Part shown: piece after piece, positions 63,425 through 64,000 of the stretch | How positions within the stretch are numbered: position 1 is the first letter of the stretch | Layout of the letters: the number at the start of each line of letters is the position of its first letter | NCBI RefSeq assembly: GCF_020283565.1 | Contig: NC_060061.1 | Location: 19,877,362-19,941,361, forward strand | DNA length: 64,000 nucleotides | Reading direction: 5' to 3' | From: Trifolium pratense | Lineage: Eukaryota; Streptophyta; Magnoliopsida; Fabales; Fabaceae | The notes under the pieces: generated by a model | What the model was told of the DNA's origin: nothing | What the model saw: only the letters and a program-made list of their open reading frames with translations | Databases searched by the model: none | Program-made: the position numbers and the translations under genes

Positions 63425-64000
63425 GAAGAAAGGACTTCCGAAAGAAGAGAGATGGTCGAAGAAAGAAGATCCAACGTGCAAGACAATATTTTCAACCATT
63501 ATGGCAAGTATACCAATTGTAATTAAAATTATGTGCAATAATTGATAAGCACTATCGATTTTCATAGGAAAAATTTCATACAACAATTAAACACCATCAA
63601 ATTACATTGCACAGTTTAAACAATTAGAAACCGATAATTAGAAATCTAGCAAATCATCAAATCATACATTTTCTTAGTGTTTTATTTTTCGAAAAAATTT
63701 ACATTTTTTTTATCCTAATTCAATATTTTTTACTAATTAACTAAACATGTTAACCATTTTCTTAGTGTTTTTTTTTTATGGAAAGAAAAATATCATTGGA
63801 CTTAAAAGTTACTTTTTTTTAACTAAACATGCTAAGAAAAATATACTTTTTTTTTTATTTCTTTATGAACTTAAAAATTTGTTCATTTTTTTAGATAAAT
63901 TAAGAGCGTCTAGATAACAAGTTATAAGTAGACATCCCAACTATGTTGGCACCCCCACCTATCCCCTTCCTCTATCTATTAGCTCATATGTATTAATAGA
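63093..64000. repeat. Right edge: (GA)n tract, dispersed repeat copy 2 and AT-rich DNA
   Basis: A (GA) tract of about 50 bases is at 63372-63421. The dispersed repeat at 63477-63567 matches 40912-41010. The rest is T- or A-rich. The short frames around 63149-63586 are products of the GA tract and have no domain. No gene is seen up to the window edge. Confidence 0.6.

Noticed and set aside
63317..63586. Ser/Leu and Arg/Glu repeat frames near the right edge
   Set aside because: Products of the (GA)n tract on both strands.

Overview
The window is nuclear DNA of a flowering plant, most likely a legume of the Medicago type. The reasons are long AT-rich intergenic DNA, GT-AG introns, a bHLH gene closest to Arabidopsis bHLH122, two DRT100-type LRR genes, a tandem pair of plant GH127 (DUF1680) genes, and a dense mix of Copia- and Gypsy-type LTRs, LINE remnants, tRNA-derived SINEs, hAT and Stowaway MITEs and Helitrons. 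The species call is an inference from these families; no search was run.

Region 1 (1-16.6 kb): two tandem, same-strand GH127 genes. Copy A (695-5475) and copy B (10234-16618) each assemble into 12 coding exons with consensus splice sites and no stops, giving 860 and 841 residues. Both keep the Glu/Cys zinc-site signature and the Cys-Cys pair of the family. Both have a 5'-UTR intron that holds the same MITE-like sequence. A complete 1,008-bp non-autonomous hAT element lies between them. Intron 5 of copy B holds a complete 1,994-bp Copia-type non-autonomous retrotransposon whose two 235-bp LTRs look identical, with a 5-bp target duplication, followed by a very long (AT)n(GT)n microsatellite.

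Region 2 (16.6-26.4 kb): no confirmed gene. From 17.2 to 21.9 kb there are exon-like segments, two of them duplicated. A tandem array (22.4-25.6 kb, about 183-bp unit, with a higher-order repeat of six units) is followed by a canonical Helitron 3' end at 26369.

Region 3 (26.4-38.3 kb): a DRT100-like LRR gene (minus), a GH1 beta-glucosidase reduced to signal peptide plus C-terminus with an open 92-residue frame and a hAT element in its intron, and an intact six-exon bHLH gene (minus, 431 residues).

Region 4 (38.3-51 kb): transposon-rich DNA with LINE fragments, a decayed Helitron helicase, Helitron termini, Stowaway MITEs, SINEs, two solo LTRs with perfect target duplications, and one intact nuclear-type tRNA-Leu(UAA).

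Region 5 (51-64 kb): a second intact DRT100-like LRR gene (plus), LINE debris, an 845-bp near-palindromic locus downstream of promoter-like DNA, a solo LTR split by a MITE, and a foldback element carrying a decayed RSH (RelA/SpoT homologue) fragment.

The intact host genes are cell-wall or apoplastic enzymes (GH127), secreted LRR proteins and a transcription factor; nothing in the layout shows that they act in one pathway. The most unusual material is in the mobile elements: the gene-carrying mini-retrotransposon, the RSH-carrying foldback, the long hairpin locus and the Helitron-linked higher-order array.
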